In this document: piece after piece, positions 35,411 to 45,280 of the stretch
Numbering within the stretch: position 1 is the stretch's first letter
Layout: each line of letters begins with the position of its first letter
Source: an uncultured Clostridia bacterium
Lineage (GTDB): Bacteria; Bacillota; Clostridia; TANB77; CAG-508
Assembly: GCA_934184665.1 (NCBI GenBank)
Contig: CAKPSX010000002.1
Coordinates: 1 to 64,000 of the forward strand
DNA length: 64,000 nt
Reading direction: 5' to 3'
Position numbers and translations under genes: made by a program
Notes under the pieces: model-generated
Databases searched by the model: none
What the model was told of the DNA's origin: nothing
The model's input: only the letters and a program-made list of their open reading frames with translations

Positions 35411-35889
35411 TGATATTAGTTTTACTAGGAACACAAAATAATAGTTTTCATAGATTGCTAGAAGAAATACAAAAAAATATAGATGATGGGAACATTAAAG
35501 AAAAAGTAGTAGTTCAAGCAGGTTATACAAAGTTTGAATCTAAAGATATGACTATATATAATCAATTACCAAAAGAGCAGTTACAAGAACTTATAAAAGA
35601 AGCGGACTTAATAATAACACATGGAGGAGTTGGTTCAATAATAAGTTCCATAACAAATGGCAAAAAGGTAATAGCAGTTCCTCGCTTACAAAAATATAAG
35701 GAACATGTAAATGACCATCAATTAGATATAATAAATTCTTTTAATGAAAGTGGATATATAATCGGAATCCATGGTGTTGAAGAATTAAAAGAAGCACTAA
35801 AAAAGGTTCCAGATTTTGAACCTAAAGAATATGTTCAAAATACAGGAAATATAATAAAAATAATAAAAGATTTTATTGATAATAACTAA
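35410..35889 (+). CDS. Alg13/PssE-like glycosyltransferase catalytic subunit
   Basis: The 159-residue product has the C-terminal GT-B half typical of PssE/Cps14G/Alg13: MILVLLGTQNNSFHRLLEEI, then ADLIITHGGVGSIISSITNGKKVIAVPR, the nucleotide-sugar binding segment, and EHVNDHQLDII. It needs the upstream Alg14-like subunit for activity. ATG 35410 overlaps the previous stop (TAATG), and GGAGGTG (35393-35399) lies 10 bp upstream, so an upstream in-frame ATG at 35353 is rejected. A strong terminator follows. Confidence 0.9.
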   Translation: MILVLLGTQNNSFHRLLEEIQKNIDDGNIKEKVVVQAGYTKFESKDMTIYNQLPKEQLQELIKEADLIITHGGVGSIISSITNGKKVIAVPRLQKYKEHVNDHQLDIINSFNESGYIIGIHGVEELKEALKKVPDFEPKEYVQNTGNIIKIIKDFIDNN

Positions 35890-35921
35890 AAAAGTTACTT
35901 CCTTTGAGAAGTAACTTTTTT
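35888..35921 (+). terminator. Rho-independent terminator
   Basis: AAAAAAGTTACTTC (35888-35901) and GAAGTAACTTTTTT (35908-35921) form a perfect 14-bp stem with a T run. It separates the glycosyltransferase pair from the restriction-modification system. Confidence 0.92.
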
Positions 35922-35975
35922 GAGGTTGATAATTCATAAAACTACTAAAAAAATGTAATAATTAGGCGTTCAGTA

Positions 35976-36004
35976 TTGAGAAATCTTGCAATTTGTGATA
36001 TAAA
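35976..36004 (+). promoter_or_regulatory. Putative promoter of the type III R-M operon
   Basis: TTGAGA (35976-35981) and TATAAA (35999-36004) have a 17-bp spacer, about 37 bp before the methylase start. Confidence 0.5.
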
Positions 36005-36040
36005 ACATAATGAAAGAAAAAACGAGGAGCTGAATAATAA

Positions 36041-37999
36041 ATGGCAAATAAATTAGATATGAAGTCAATGGATATTAAAGAAGAAAATATAAGAAAAATA
36101 GGAAAGATATTCCCAAACTGTGTAGCTGAAACAGAGGATGGGTTAAAAATAGATTATGATGTTTTAAAACAAGAATTGTCAAATGATATTGTTGAAGGAA
36201 ATAAAGAAAAATATCAATTAACATGGGCAGGAAAAAATGAATCAGTAGTAAATGCATATAAGGCAACAGAGAAAACATTAAGACCATTAAAAGATAAATC
36301 TGTAAATTTTGATGAAACAGAAAATGTTTATATTGAAGGAGACAATTTAGAAACTTTAAAAATATTGTTAGAATCATATTTAAATAAAATAAAAGTTATA
36401 TATATTGACCCACCATATAATACAGGAAAAGACTTTGTTTATAATGATGAGTTTTCAAGTTCTGAGCACGAAGAATTAAAAAATTCAGGAAGAATTGACG
36501 AAGATGGAAACTTACTAGTATCAAAAGATATTAACAGTATATCAAATGGAAAATATCATTCAAACTGGCTAAATATGATATATCCAAGAATAAAATTAGC
36601 AAGAAACTTGCTACAAAAAGATGGTGTTATGTTTATATCAATAGATGATAATGAATATATGAATATGAGAAGTATTTGTGATGAAATATTTGGTAGAAAT
36701 AATTATATTGACACATTTTATATACAAGTAAGATATACAAATAAGTCATTAAATGAAAAAGATGATTTCCAAAAAGTTATGGAACAAGTGTTAATTTATG
36801 CAAAAGATAAAAGTGAGTTTAAACCAAATAAGCCACAAACAGAATATGATATGAGTAAATTCAAATATAAAATAAATGAGTTGCAACATGGAGAAGAAAT
36901 AACTTTAGGCGGTAAAAAAGTAGAAATATTCAAACCAGGAATGTATGAAATAGTTGAAGAAAAGCCATCAATTAAAGGTTTGAAAGCCACTTGGGCATCT
37001 GGAAGTGTTTTAAAAGGTAACACATCAGGAAAATTCTTTGACAAACAGCTTGCAGGCAGAAAAGGAATAGATGGAATAAATGTGTTATATAAAGTATATG
37101 GAATTGGTGAAGATGGATTAGGATATAGATATTTTACAGGACCAAAAAAGAAAACAGCTACAAAAGGTCAATTTTATTCTGGAATTCCAGTAGATAGAAT
37201 TGAAGAATTAACTAATGGTTCATCAATAAAAGAACATTCAATAGTAAATTACTATGACTTTAGCGGAGATTTTGGGAACATCAGAAATGAGGGAGATGTA
37301 GATTTTCGTTCTGGAAAAAAACCTGTAAAAATGATAAAAATGTTTTTAGACATGATACCTTCAGATGATTATATTTGTATGGATTTCTTTTCAGGTTCAG
37401 CTAGTACAGCACATGCTGTTATGCAAAAAAATGCAGAAGATGATGGAAAAAGAAAATTTATAATGGTACAGATTCCTGAAAAAATAGATGAAAATCAAGA
37501 TTATTATAGAGCAGGATTTAAAAATATTTGTGACATAGGTCAAGAAAGAATAAAAAGAGCTGGCAAAAAAATAAACGAAGAAAGTGATATTGATTATGGT
37601 TTCAGGGTATTTAAAACAGATACATCAAATATGAAAGATGTTTATTATGAACCATCAAAATTAGAACAAACAAAACTTAATATGTTCGAATCAAGTATAA
37701 AAGAAGATAGAACACAAGATGACTTATTAATTCAAGTTATATTAAATCTTGGCTTAACATTAGACCTAAAAATAGAAGAAAAAAACATATTAGACAATAA
37801 AGTATTTTATGTTGCAAATAATATGTTAGTAGCTTGTTTTGATGATAAAATCAACTTAGATATAATTGATAAAATCTGTGAAAGAAGACCAACGAGAATT
37901 GTATTTAAAGAAAGCTCTTTTAATAATGATAATGATAAAATGAACACATATGAAAGGATAAGGAAACTATCACCGGAGACCCAAGTTAGCATTATATAG
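36041..37999 (+). CDS. mod: Type III restriction-modification DNA methyltransferase (Mod)
   Basis: A 652-residue adenine-N6 methyltransferase. The catalytic motif DPPYNTGKDFVYNDEF lies near residue 123. The SAM-binding motif MDFFSGSASTAHAVM is near 447, so the order is that of beta-class enzymes. The 300 residues between them hold the target-recognition domain. N-terminal helices and a C-terminal part for contact with Res complete it. It protects host DNA and confers specificity on the complex with the following gene, 32 bp away. No simple-sequence repeat that could cause phase variation is seen in the gene. A GAGGAG ribosome site lies upstream. Confidence 0.94.
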   Translation: MANKLDMKSMDIKEENIRKIGKIFPNCVAETEDGLKIDYDVLKQELSNDIVEGNKEKYQLTWAGKNESVVNAYKATEKTLRPLKDKSVNFDETENVYIEGDNLETLKILLESYLNKIKVIYIDPPYNTGKDFVYNDEFSSSEHEELKNSGRIDEDGNLLVSKDINSISNGKYHSNWLNMIYPRIKLARNLLQKDGVMFISIDDNEYMNMRSICDEIFGRNNYIDTFYIQVRYTNKSLNEKDDFQKVMEQVLIYAKDKSEFKPNKPQTEYDMSKFKYKINELQHGEEITLGGKKVEIFKPGMYEIVEEKPSIKGLKATWASGSVLKGNTSGKFFDKQLAGRKGIDGINVLYKVYGIGEDGLGYRYFTGPKKKTATKGQFYSGIPVDRIEELTNGSSIKEHSIVNYYDFSGDFGNIRNEGDVDFRSGKKPVKMIKMFLDMIPSDDYICMDFFSGSASTAHAVMQKNAEDDGKRKFIMVQIPEKIDENQDYYRAGFKNICDIGQERIKRAGKKINEESDIDYGFRVFKTDTSNMKDVYYEPSKLEQTKLNMFESSIKEDRTQDDLLIQVILNLGLTLDLKIEEKNILDNKVFYVANNMLVACFDDKINLDIIDKICERRPTRIVFKESSFNNDNDKMNTYERIRKLSPETQVSII

Positions 38000-38031
38000 A
38001 GTTTACACTTTAGGGAGGAATATAGTAAAAA

Positions 38032-41000
38032 ATGAAACTAAAATTTAAAAAACAGCAATATCAGGAAAATGCTATACAAGCTGTTGTTGATTGCTTTAAT
38101 GGGCAAACATCAGGAACAAGAACTAAAATTATAAAAGTAAAAAAAGAAGATGAAAAAGATATTACAAATTGGAATGAACCTGTTGTTGAAAATATAATTT
38201 CGTTTGGAAATAAAAAAATAGAATTAACATCAGATGAACTAAGAAAAAATATTAGAAGTGTTCAAAAACAAAATAACCTAGATTACACAGATAATGCAGG
38301 ATTTTTAAATTATTCTATAGAAATGGAAACAGGTACAGGAAAAACTTATACATATATAAAAACAATGTATGAATTAAATAAAAATTATGGGTGGAGCAAA
38401 TTTATAGTAATGACACCAAGCATACCTATTAGAGAAGGAGTGCTAAAAACATTTCAGATTACAGAAGACCATTTTCAAGAATTATATGGGAAAAAAATCA
38501 GATACTTTGTGTATGATTCTAACAATTCTGCAAATTTATCAAACATAAATAATTTTGCAGAAGATAACAGCATACAAGTGATGATTATAAATTATCAAGC
38601 ATTTAATTTTAATCCAGAAGTAAAATCTGTAGCAAAAAGAAAAATATATGAAAGTTTAGATGATTTACAAACCAGAAAACCAATAGATGTAATAAAAGCA
38701 ACAAACCCAATATTAATAGTTGATGAACCTCAAAAAATGGGAAAAACAGAAGATAGATTAACTGTTTTTGAGCCATTATTTATATTAAGATATTCAGCAA
38801 CACATAAAAAGAATTTTAAGTATAATATGATTTATAGACTTGATGCAGTTGATGCATATAATCAGAAACTAGTAAAAAAGATAAATGTAAAAGGAATAGA
38901 ATTATTACATAGTAAATCTGATGGAGCATATTTGTATTTAGAAGGGGTAGAAATCAGTAAAGGTGAGCCTGCGGCGTCGATGGAAATTGAAGTAAAATCA
39001 GCAGATGGAGTAAGAAAGAAAATTGTGAAATTAAAAAAGAATTCAAAACTTTTCAAGCTTTCAGGCGGATTAGAACAATACAAAGGATATATTGTTAGTG
39101 AGATAAATGTCCAAAACATGTATGATGAAGTATTATTCACAAATGGAGAAAAAATACAAACTGGTCAGATTGCTGGTGATACAAGAAAAGATTATATGAC
39201 AAGAATACAAATAAAAGAAACTATAAAATCTCATTTTGAAAAAGAAAAAGAGTATTTTGAAAAAGGAATAAAAGTATTATCATTATTTTTTATTGATGAA
39301 GTTGCTAAATATAAAGTTTATGATAAAAACAAAGTATCACACGATGGGGAATATGCAAAAATATTTTTAGAAGAATATAACCAAATATTTAATGAATATT
39401 ACAAAGATGCAGAAGGGGAATACAAAAAATATTTGGAAAACCTAAAAGACAAAAAAGTGCATTCTGGGTATTTCTCAATAGATAAAAAAGCATCAAAAGG
39501 AATGAAAAAGGGTGAGCAAATATTCATAGATAAAATAGATGATAAAAAAGAAAAAACAAGTTCAGATGAAGAAGCATATGACCTAATAATGAGAGATAAA
39601 GAAAAATTGCTTTCATTAGATGAGCCTGTTAGATTTATATTTTCACATTCAGCATTAAGAGAAGGCTGGGACAACCCTAATATATTCCAAATATGTACAC
39701 TAAAAAATAGTCATTCAGATATAAGTAGAAGACAAGAAATAGGTAGAGGACTTCGTATAGCAGTAAATAATTATGGCGAAAGAATGGATTATTCTATGCT
39801 AGAAGATGACTTTTTCAGAATAAATAATTTAACAGTAATTGCAAGTGAGAGTTATGATTCTTTTGCAAAATCATTGCAAAGTGATATTGCAGAAGGGCTA
39901 TCAAGAACAACATACGAGGTATTTGATAATAAATTATTTGAAAATAAGATTTTAAGAAATTTAGAAGGAGAATCTAAGATAATAGATTCACTTTCAGCAA
40001 TGAAAATTCTTATGAATTTTACTCAAAACGGATATGTTGATAGTGAACTAAAAATCACTGGAAAACTAAGAGAAGATATTGAAAATAATACAATAGATGT
40101 GCCTTCAGAATTTTTAGCATTTCAAGAAGAATATGTAAATCTTATAAAAACACTGTTTACAAACACACAACTTCCAGTTGAAAATAAAAATAAAGAAAAT
40201 ATAAGAGAATTAAAGCCTAACAAGAATTTTGACATAAAGGAATTCCAAGAATTATGGAATAAAATAAATCAAAAAACAGTTTATCAAGTAAATTTTGATA
40301 CAGATGAATTGATAAAAAGGGCTGTGAAAAAAATTGATAAAGAATTAAGAATTAGCAGAGTTAGGGTAAAAGTTACTGAGGGAGGACAAAAGGATGCATT
40401 AACATCAGAACAAATAAAATCTGGAGAATCAATGGAAAGTAAAAGAACCAAAGTTGATGTTTATGAAGATTTTGTGCCTGTTAAAACTAAATATGATTTA
40501 ATAGGTGATATTGCAAAAGATACAGAGCTTACAAGAAATACTGTAATAAGTATTTTAGAGAAAATAAAACCTGATGTATTTGCACAATTCCAATATAATC
40601 CGGAAGAATTTATAAGAAAAGCTACAAAACTTATAAATGAAGAAAGAGCCATTATTGTAGTAGATGGAATCACATATAGCAAAACAAATGAAAAATATAG
40701 TGATAAAATATTTGATATAAAAAATATAAGTGGAAAAATTGGAGTAAATGCAATTAAAGTACAAAAACATATTTATGATTATCTTGTAACAGATTCAAAA
40801 AATGAAGTAGAATTTGCTAAGCAACTTGAAGATGGAGATGTACTTGTTTATGCAAAATTACCAAGACAATTTAAAATCCCAACACCACTTGGAAACTATA
40901 ACCCAGACTGGGCAGTAGTTTTAGATAAGAATAAATTTAAACATGTATATTTTATTGCAGAAACTAAAGGTAGTATGTCATCATCAGACTTAAGAGGAAC

Positions 41001-41127
41001 AGAGAACGGTAAAATCGAATGTGCAAGAAAACATTTTGAAACAATAAGTGATGGACTTTTTGAATATAAAGTAGTAGATAATTATGATAGACTAATAGAC
41101 TTCGCAACAGATGTTATGAAAAAGTAA
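38032..41127 (+). CDS. res: Type III restriction endonuclease subunit (Res)
   Basis: This 1031-residue helicase-nuclease cuts DNA when complexed with Mod. Superfamily 2 motifs are METGTGKTYTY (motif I, about 97-107), IVDEPQKM (motif II, near 229) and RRQEIGRGLRIAVN (motif VI, near 563). The C-terminal PD-(D/E)XK nuclease has NPDWAVVL followed by FIAETKGSM (about 956-985), with the catalytic Asp, Glu and Lys. No frameshift is seen, so the system appears intact. The ribosome site GGGAGGA is well placed. GC content is like the surroundings. Confidence 0.95.
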   Translation: MKLKFKKQQYQENAIQAVVDCFNGQTSGTRTKIIKVKKEDEKDITNWNEPVVENIISFGNKKIELTSDELRKNIRSVQKQNNLDYTDNAGFLNYSIEMETGTGKTYTYIKTMYELNKNYGWSKFIVMTPSIPIREGVLKTFQITEDHFQELYGKKIRYFVYDSNNSANLSNINNFAEDNSIQVMIINYQAFNFNPEVKSVAKRKIYESLDDLQTRKPIDVIKATNPILIVDEPQKMGKTEDRLTVFEPLFILRYSATHKKNFKYNMIYRLDAVDAYNQKLVKKINVKGIELLHSKSDGAYLYLEGVEISKGEPAASMEIEVKSADGVRKKIVKLKKNSKLFKLSGGLEQYKGYIVSEINVQNMYDEVLFTNGEKIQTGQIAGDTRKDYMTRIQIKETIKSHFEKEKEYFEKGIKVLSLFFIDEVAKYKVYDKNKVSHDGEYAKIFLEEYNQIFNEYYKDAEGEYKKYLENLKDKKVHSGYFSIDKKASKGMKKGEQIFIDKIDDKKEKTSSDEEAYDLIMRDKEKLLSLDEPVRFIFSHSALREGWDNPNIFQICTLKNSHSDISRRQEIGRGLRIAVNNYGERMDYSMLEDDFFRINNLTVIASESYDSFAKSLQSDIAEGLSRTTYEVFDNKLFENKILRNLEGESKIIDSLSAMKILMNFTQNGYVDSELKITGKLREDIENNTIDVPSEFLAFQEEYVNLIKTLFTNTQLPVENKNKENIRELKPNKNFDIKEFQELWNKINQKTVYQVNFDTDELIKRAVKKIDKELRISRVRVKVTEGGQKDALTSEQIKSGESMESKRTKVDVYEDFVPVKTKYDLIGDIAKDTELTRNTVISILEKIKPDVFAQFQYNPEEFIRKATKLINEERAIIVVDGITYSKTNEKYSDKIFDIKNISGKIGVNAIKVQKHIYDYLVTDSKNEVEFAKQLEDGDVLVYAKLPRQFKIPTPLGNYNPDWAVVLDKNKFKHVYFIAETKGSMSSSDLRGTENGKIECARKHFETISDGLFEYKVVDNYDRLIDFATDVMKK

Positions 41128-41221
41128 ATAAACATTAAAAATATATTGCACATGGAGTCAAAGATTGTCAGAAATGTAAAAAGTTTCTACGACAAAAAAA
41201 CAAAAAAATCCCCAAAAAGTA

Positions 41222-41250
41222 TTGCATATTTTAAACAGTAAATATATAAT
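41222..41250 (+). promoter_or_regulatory. Sigma-A promoter of the polysaccharide region
   Basis: TTGCAT (41222-41227) and TATAAT (41245-41250) have a 17-bp spacer. Transcription should start near 41257, within three bases of the vanZ-like start codon. Confidence 0.78.
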
Positions 41251-41259
41251 GGTCTTAAT

Positions 41260-41739
41260 ATGAAGAAAGAAAAAGAAGTACTAAAAGTAATTAATATAAT
41301 ATTAGTTTTAATTTGGATGATAACAGTTTTCGGCTTTTCTAATCAGAATGGTACACAGTCAACTAATACAAGTCAAACAGTTACAAAAGTTGTAGTAAAA
41401 CCAATACTTACAGAAGATGAAAAGAAAAATAAAACTATTATAAAAGATACAGAAAAAGTAATAAGAAAATTAGCTCATTATACGATATATACAATTGGAG
41501 GAGCATTAATCTTAAATTATGCATACTCAACAAAAAGTAGTAAGAAAAAACAAATAATATATAGCATACTTTTTGGACTCATGTATGCTATCACAGATGA
41601 ATTACATCAATACTTTATTTCAGAAAGAAGTGCGAGAATATTTGATGTATGTATAGATACGTTAGGGGTAATTACAGGAATATTAATATATTCAGTAATT
41701 CGAAAACACATTCAGAAGTTAAAAAAAACACAAGAGTAA
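41260..41739 (+). CDS. VanZ family membrane protein
   Basis: The 159-residue protein has the VanZ fold: an N-terminal helix ending in FGFSNQNGTQS, then EKVIRKLAHYTIYTIGGALIL, ITDELHQYFISERSARIFDVCIDTLGVITG and a final helix, four membrane segments in all. VanZ proteins affect teicoplanin resistance and membrane or cell-wall lipid handling, but their mechanism is unclear. No ribosome site precedes the ATG, and the promoter puts the transcript start almost at the ATG, so it may be a leaderless message. It heads the polysaccharide gene cluster. Confidence 0.88.
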   Translation: MKKEKEVLKVINIILVLIWMITVFGFSNQNGTQSTNTSQTVTKVVVKPILTEDEKKNKTIIKDTEKVIRKLAHYTIYTIGGALILNYAYSTKSSKKKQIIYSILFGLMYAITDELHQYFISERSARIFDVCIDTLGVITGILIYSVIRKHIQKLKKTQE

Positions 41740-41757
41740 AACAAGGAGGAAACAAAA

Positions 41758-42456
41758 GTGAATATTGGAATGACACATGAAAATGTTATTGATGATATTT
41801 CAATGTTAAAATTACCTAAAAAAGGGTATAGAGATTTATTAGGAAAAGATGTGCCATATAAAATAGTAAAAAGAACGGCAGATGTAATGCTTTCATCTAT
41901 TGCAATGGTTACATTATTGCCAGTATTTGCAGTCATAGCACTGGCAATAAAATTAGAATCAAAAGGGCCAGTATTTTTCAAACATACAAGAATAGGAAAA
42001 GATGGAAAAATAATAAAATTATATAAATTTAGATCAATGGTTGATAATGCAGAAGATTTAATAAAAAAATTCACACCAGAGCAAATGAAAGAATACCAAG
42101 AAAATTATAAATTAAAAGATGACCCTAGAATAACAAAAGTTGGAAAATTCTTAAGAAAAACCAGTTTAGATGAATTACCACAATTGATAAACATAATAAA
42201 AGGCGACTTATCTATAATTGGTCCAAGACCAGTAGTTTCAGAAGAACTAAAAAAATATGGAGTAAATACAGAGAAATTTTTGAGTGTTACACCTGGACTT
42301 ACAGGATATTGGGCAGCAAATGGTAGAAGTTGCATAAATTATGAGCAACGTATGCAGATGGAACTTTTTTACATAGATAATTTATCATTTAAAATGGATA
42401 TGAAAGTGTTTTTTAAAACAATAGAAGCTGTAGCTAAAAGAAAAGGAGCAGTCTAA
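41758..42456 (+). CDS. Initiating undecaprenyl-phosphate sugar transferase
   Basis: The 232-residue protein is the catalytic core of a polyprenyl-phosphate hexose-1-phosphate transferase (WcaJ/PglC family). It places the first sugar phosphate on undecaprenyl phosphate at the inner membrane. It has the membrane hairpin with KRTADVMLSSIAMVTLLPVFAV, the catalytic segment with GPVFFKHTRIGKDGKIIKLYKFRSM, and the LRKTSLDELPQLINIIKGDLSIIGPRP signature. The long N-terminal sensor domain of WbaP is absent. GTG 41758 is supported by AAGGAGGA at 41743-41750. It begins the run of capsule enzymes. Confidence 0.93.
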   Translation: MNIGMTHENVIDDISMLKLPKKGYRDLLGKDVPYKIVKRTADVMLSSIAMVTLLPVFAVIALAIKLESKGPVFFKHTRIGKDGKIIKLYKFRSMVDNAEDLIKKFTPEQMKEYQENYKLKDDPRITKVGKFLRKTSLDELPQLINIIKGDLSIIGPRPVVSEELKKYGVNTEKFLSVTPGLTGYWAANGRSCINYEQRMQMELFYIDNLSFKMDMKVFFKTIEAVAKRKGAV

Positions 42457-43284
42457 ATGGATAAAAATTATAGCGTACTTATGAGTGTTTATTATAAAGA
42501 AAATCCAAAATGGTTTAGAGAGAGTATAGAAAGTATGCTAAATCAGACAATTCGTACAAATGATTTTGTAATTGTAAAAGATGGAAAATTAACAAATGAG
42601 TTAGATGAAGTTATATCTGAATATTGTAAAAAATATCCAGATATATTTAGTATAATCGAACTGAATAAAAACATGGGACTTGGTCCTGCACTAGCCACAG
42701 GGATAATAAAATGTAAAAATGAATTAGTAGCAAGAATGGATTCTGATGACTATTCAGTACCAGAACGATGTGAAAAACAATTGAAACAATTTGAAGAAGA
42801 TGAAGAACTAGATATAATTGGGTCTGATCAAGCAGAATTTATTGACAATATTAATAATGTCATTTCATACAAAAAATTTCCATATGAAGATGACAAAATA
42901 AAGAAATATGCAAGAAGGAGAAATCCGTTCTCACATTCTGTAGTTATGTTTAAGAAAAGTATAGTACTACAAGCAGGAAATTATAGAGAATACTACTTAT
43001 GTGAAGATTACGATTTATGGGTTAGAATGATAGAAAATAATGCGGTATGCAGAAATATAAATGAGACTTTAAATTATGTTAGAATTAGCGAGGATTTATA
43101 CAAGAGAAGAGGCGGAATAAAATATTTAAGAACAATCATGAAATTTAAAAGGGAAATGTATAAAAAAGGTTTTTATACATTAAATGACTATATTATAAGC
43201 GCAGGGAGCCATACAATTGTATGTTTAATGCCTAATTTTATGCGAAAGCTTTTTTATGAAAAAATGTTAAGGAAAAGGAAATAG
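42457..43284 (+). CDS. Family 2 glycosyltransferase
   Basis: The 275-residue GT-A enzyme has YSVLMSVYYKENPKWFRESIESMLNQT at the start, the GLGPALATGI segment and the metal-binding ARMDSDDYSVPERC near residue 90. The catalytic region HSVVMFKKSI to CEDYDLWVRM is typical of enzymes that add hexose or N-acetylhexosamine to capsule repeats. It begins on the base after the previous stop codon, so the two are coupled. The sugar specificity cannot be read from sequence. Confidence 0.9.
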   Translation: MDKNYSVLMSVYYKENPKWFRESIESMLNQTIRTNDFVIVKDGKLTNELDEVISEYCKKYPDIFSIIELNKNMGLGPALATGIIKCKNELVARMDSDDYSVPERCEKQLKQFEEDEELDIIGSDQAEFIDNINNVISYKKFPYEDDKIKKYARRRNPFSHSVVMFKKSIVLQAGNYREYYLCEDYDLWVRMIENNAVCRNINETLNYVRISEDLYKRRGGIKYLRTIMKFKREMYKKGFYTLNDYIISAGSHTIVCLMPNFMRKLFYEKMLRKRK

Positions 43285-43287
43285 ATT

Positions 43288-44409
43288 ATGAAAACTAAAG
43301 TTGAGGTAATAACATTGCAGAGAGTTCCTAACTATGGTTCTGTATTACAGGGATATGCAACGCAAAAGGTAATAGAAAAATTAGGATATGAAGTTGAACT
43401 AATTAATTATTATCCACAAAGAATGCACATGTTTGCAATGCTTAAAAGATTAAAATACAAGAATGATAAGCTAAGGAAATCTTTGGTTTTAAGAACTATT
43501 GCAAGATTGGTTATAATACCATCATATATAAAAAGATTTAGAGTATTCAATAAATTTACTAAAGAACACATAAAAATGACAGACAAACAATATATAACAT
43601 TTGAAGATTTGAAGAATGATATTCCAAAAGCTGATATATATTGTACAGGAAGTGATCAAGTATGGAATTCTAAATGGAATGAAGGAATAGACTACAGTTT
43701 ATTTTTAGATTTTCTTCCAGAAAACAAAAAACGCATAACATATGCAGCAAGCTTTGGAAAAGCAGAACTGGAAGATTTTGAAATAGATGAAACAAGGAAA
43801 ATGCTTAAAAGATATGATGCTATTTCTGTAAGAGAAAAATCAGGAGTAGATATAATAAGAAAATTAGGCATAGAAAATGTTACAAATGTAGTAGATCCAA
43901 CATTACTTTTAAATGGAGATGATTGGAGAAGACTAAGCTCAAATAAACATAAAGATGAAAAGTATATTTTAGTGTATAATTTAAATAGAAATAAAAAAAT
44001 AGATAACTATGCTAAAAAATTATCAAAAGAAACAGGATTAAAAATATATTATTTAAGTTATCAATTACATGAACTTTATAAAACAGGAAAAATGTTTTGC
44101 AATCCTAATGTAGAAGATTTTATATCACTTATTGATAATGCTCAATATGTTATTACGGACTCATTTCATGCAACAGCATTTTCATTAAATTTGAACACTC
44201 AATTTGTAATAGTCTATCCAGAAAAATATAGCACTAGATTACAGAGTATATTGGAATTACTAGGATTAGAAAATAGAGTTGCAAAGGATGAAGATGATAT
44301 GGGGGTTGTTGAAAAAAATATAGATTTTGAAGAAATTAATAAAAAAATAGAATCTATGAGAATGAAGTCATTAGAATGGTTAAACAATGCATTAAAGGGG
44401 GATAAATAA
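43288..44409 (+). CDS. Polysaccharide pyruvyltransferase family protein
   Basis: The 373-residue protein belongs to PF04230 (CsaB/WcaK-like), enzymes that add ketal-linked pyruvate to sugars. Key parts are TLQRVPNYGSVLQGYATQKVIEKLGY at the start, ADIYCTGSDQVWN, ITYAASFGKAEL, the AISVREKSGVDIIRKLG segment, VVDPTLLL, and YVITDSFHATAFSLNL. A second family member lies at 50322. Their presence suggests a pyruvylated, acidic polymer, but many family members have unknown acceptors. Confidence 0.9.
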   Translation: MKTKVEVITLQRVPNYGSVLQGYATQKVIEKLGYEVELINYYPQRMHMFAMLKRLKYKNDKLRKSLVLRTIARLVIIPSYIKRFRVFNKFTKEHIKMTDKQYITFEDLKNDIPKADIYCTGSDQVWNSKWNEGIDYSLFLDFLPENKKRITYAASFGKAELEDFEIDETRKMLKRYDAISVREKSGVDIIRKLGIENVTNVVDPTLLLNGDDWRRLSSNKHKDEKYILVYNLNRNKKIDNYAKKLSKETGLKIYYLSYQLHELYKTGKMFCNPNVEDFISLIDNAQYVITDSFHATAFSLNLNTQFVIVYPEKYSTRLQSILELLGLENRVAKDEDDMGVVEKNIDFEEINKKIESMRMKSLEWLNNALKGDK

Positions 44410-44410
44410 G

Positions 44411-45268
44411 TTGAATAAAGTTACAGAAATTTTAAGAAAAGGCACAAGAGAGATACTTAGATATATGCCAATAAAAGAATCGGTTCCGACTAGTGTACTA
44501 TATGGAGATTTATTGAAAAATAGAACAGCATTAATAACTGGGGGAACAAGTGGTATAGGATTTTCAATTGCAGATTCATTTGTGAAAAATGGAGCTTGTG
44601 TGATTATAACTGGAAGAAATAAAATAAAAATTGATATGGCAGTAGAAAAATTAAAATCTCAAAATGATAATGCATTGATTTATGGATTTGAGCTTGATAA
44701 TACAAGAATAAAAGAAATGAATGAAAAATTTAACAATATTTTAAAGGAAATCAACAATAGGAAAATAGATATTTTAGTGAATAATGCAGGGATTATAAAT
44801 AAAACTCAATTTTGGGATAGTACAGAAGAAGATTTTGACAATGTAATTAATACAAATCTTAAAGGAACATATTTTATTACTAAAATAGTTGCTAAATATA
44901 TGTTAGAAAATAAAATAAAGGGAAATATTTTAAACATATCTTCTTCATCATCAATAAGACCAGCTCTAACTTCGTATCAGTTGACAAAATGGGGAATAAG
45001 AGCATTTACAAAAGGATTAGCAAAAGAATTAAGTCCTAAAGGTATTGTCGTAAATAGTATTGCGCCTGGACCTACGGCAACAGATATGTTACTTAATGGA
45101 GATAATAATATAAATAGACCTAATTCGCCTATTGGAAGATATGCAACAACAGATGAAATTGCTTCATTATCTACTATACTTGTTAGTGATTTATCAAGAA
45201 TGATAGATGGAGATACAATTTTTGCTACTGGTGGTTGTGGAAATCTAACGTTTGATGATTGGGATTAA
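44411..45268 (+). CDS. Short-chain dehydrogenase/reductase
   Basis: The 285-residue SDR has the cofactor loop ITGGTSGIGFS near residue 42, NNAGIINK, and the active site with ISSSSSIRPALTSYQLTKWG (Ser, Tyr, Lys). GPTATDM follows. A 35-residue extension precedes the Rossmann fold. Translation starts at a TTG after AAGGGGGA. The gene directly precedes the MenD-like gene by 12 bp, so the two probably act in one sequence, for example reducing the product of the ThDP enzyme. The substrate is unknown. Confidence 0.9.
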   Translation: MNKVTEILRKGTREILRYMPIKESVPTSVLYGDLLKNRTALITGGTSGIGFSIADSFVKNGACVIITGRNKIKIDMAVEKLKSQNDNALIYGFELDNTRIKEMNEKFNNILKEINNRKIDILVNNAGIINKTQFWDSTEEDFDNVINTNLKGTYFITKIVAKYMLENKIKGNILNISSSSSIRPALTSYQLTKWGIRAFTKGLAKELSPKGIVVNSIAPGPTATDMLLNGDNNINRPNSPIGRYATTDEIASLSTILVSDLSRMIDGDTIFATGGCGNLTFDDWD

Positions 45269-45280
45269 GGAGGAATATAT

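Noticed and set aside
36041..41127. Phase-variable or disrupted type III system
   Set aside because: No simple repeat or frameshift was found in either gene; both reading frames are full length.
41165..41195. Hairpin TTGTC-AGAAA / TTTCT-GACAA after the restriction gene as a terminator
   Set aside because: It is followed by an A run, not a T run, on the plus strand, and no minus-strand gene ends there.
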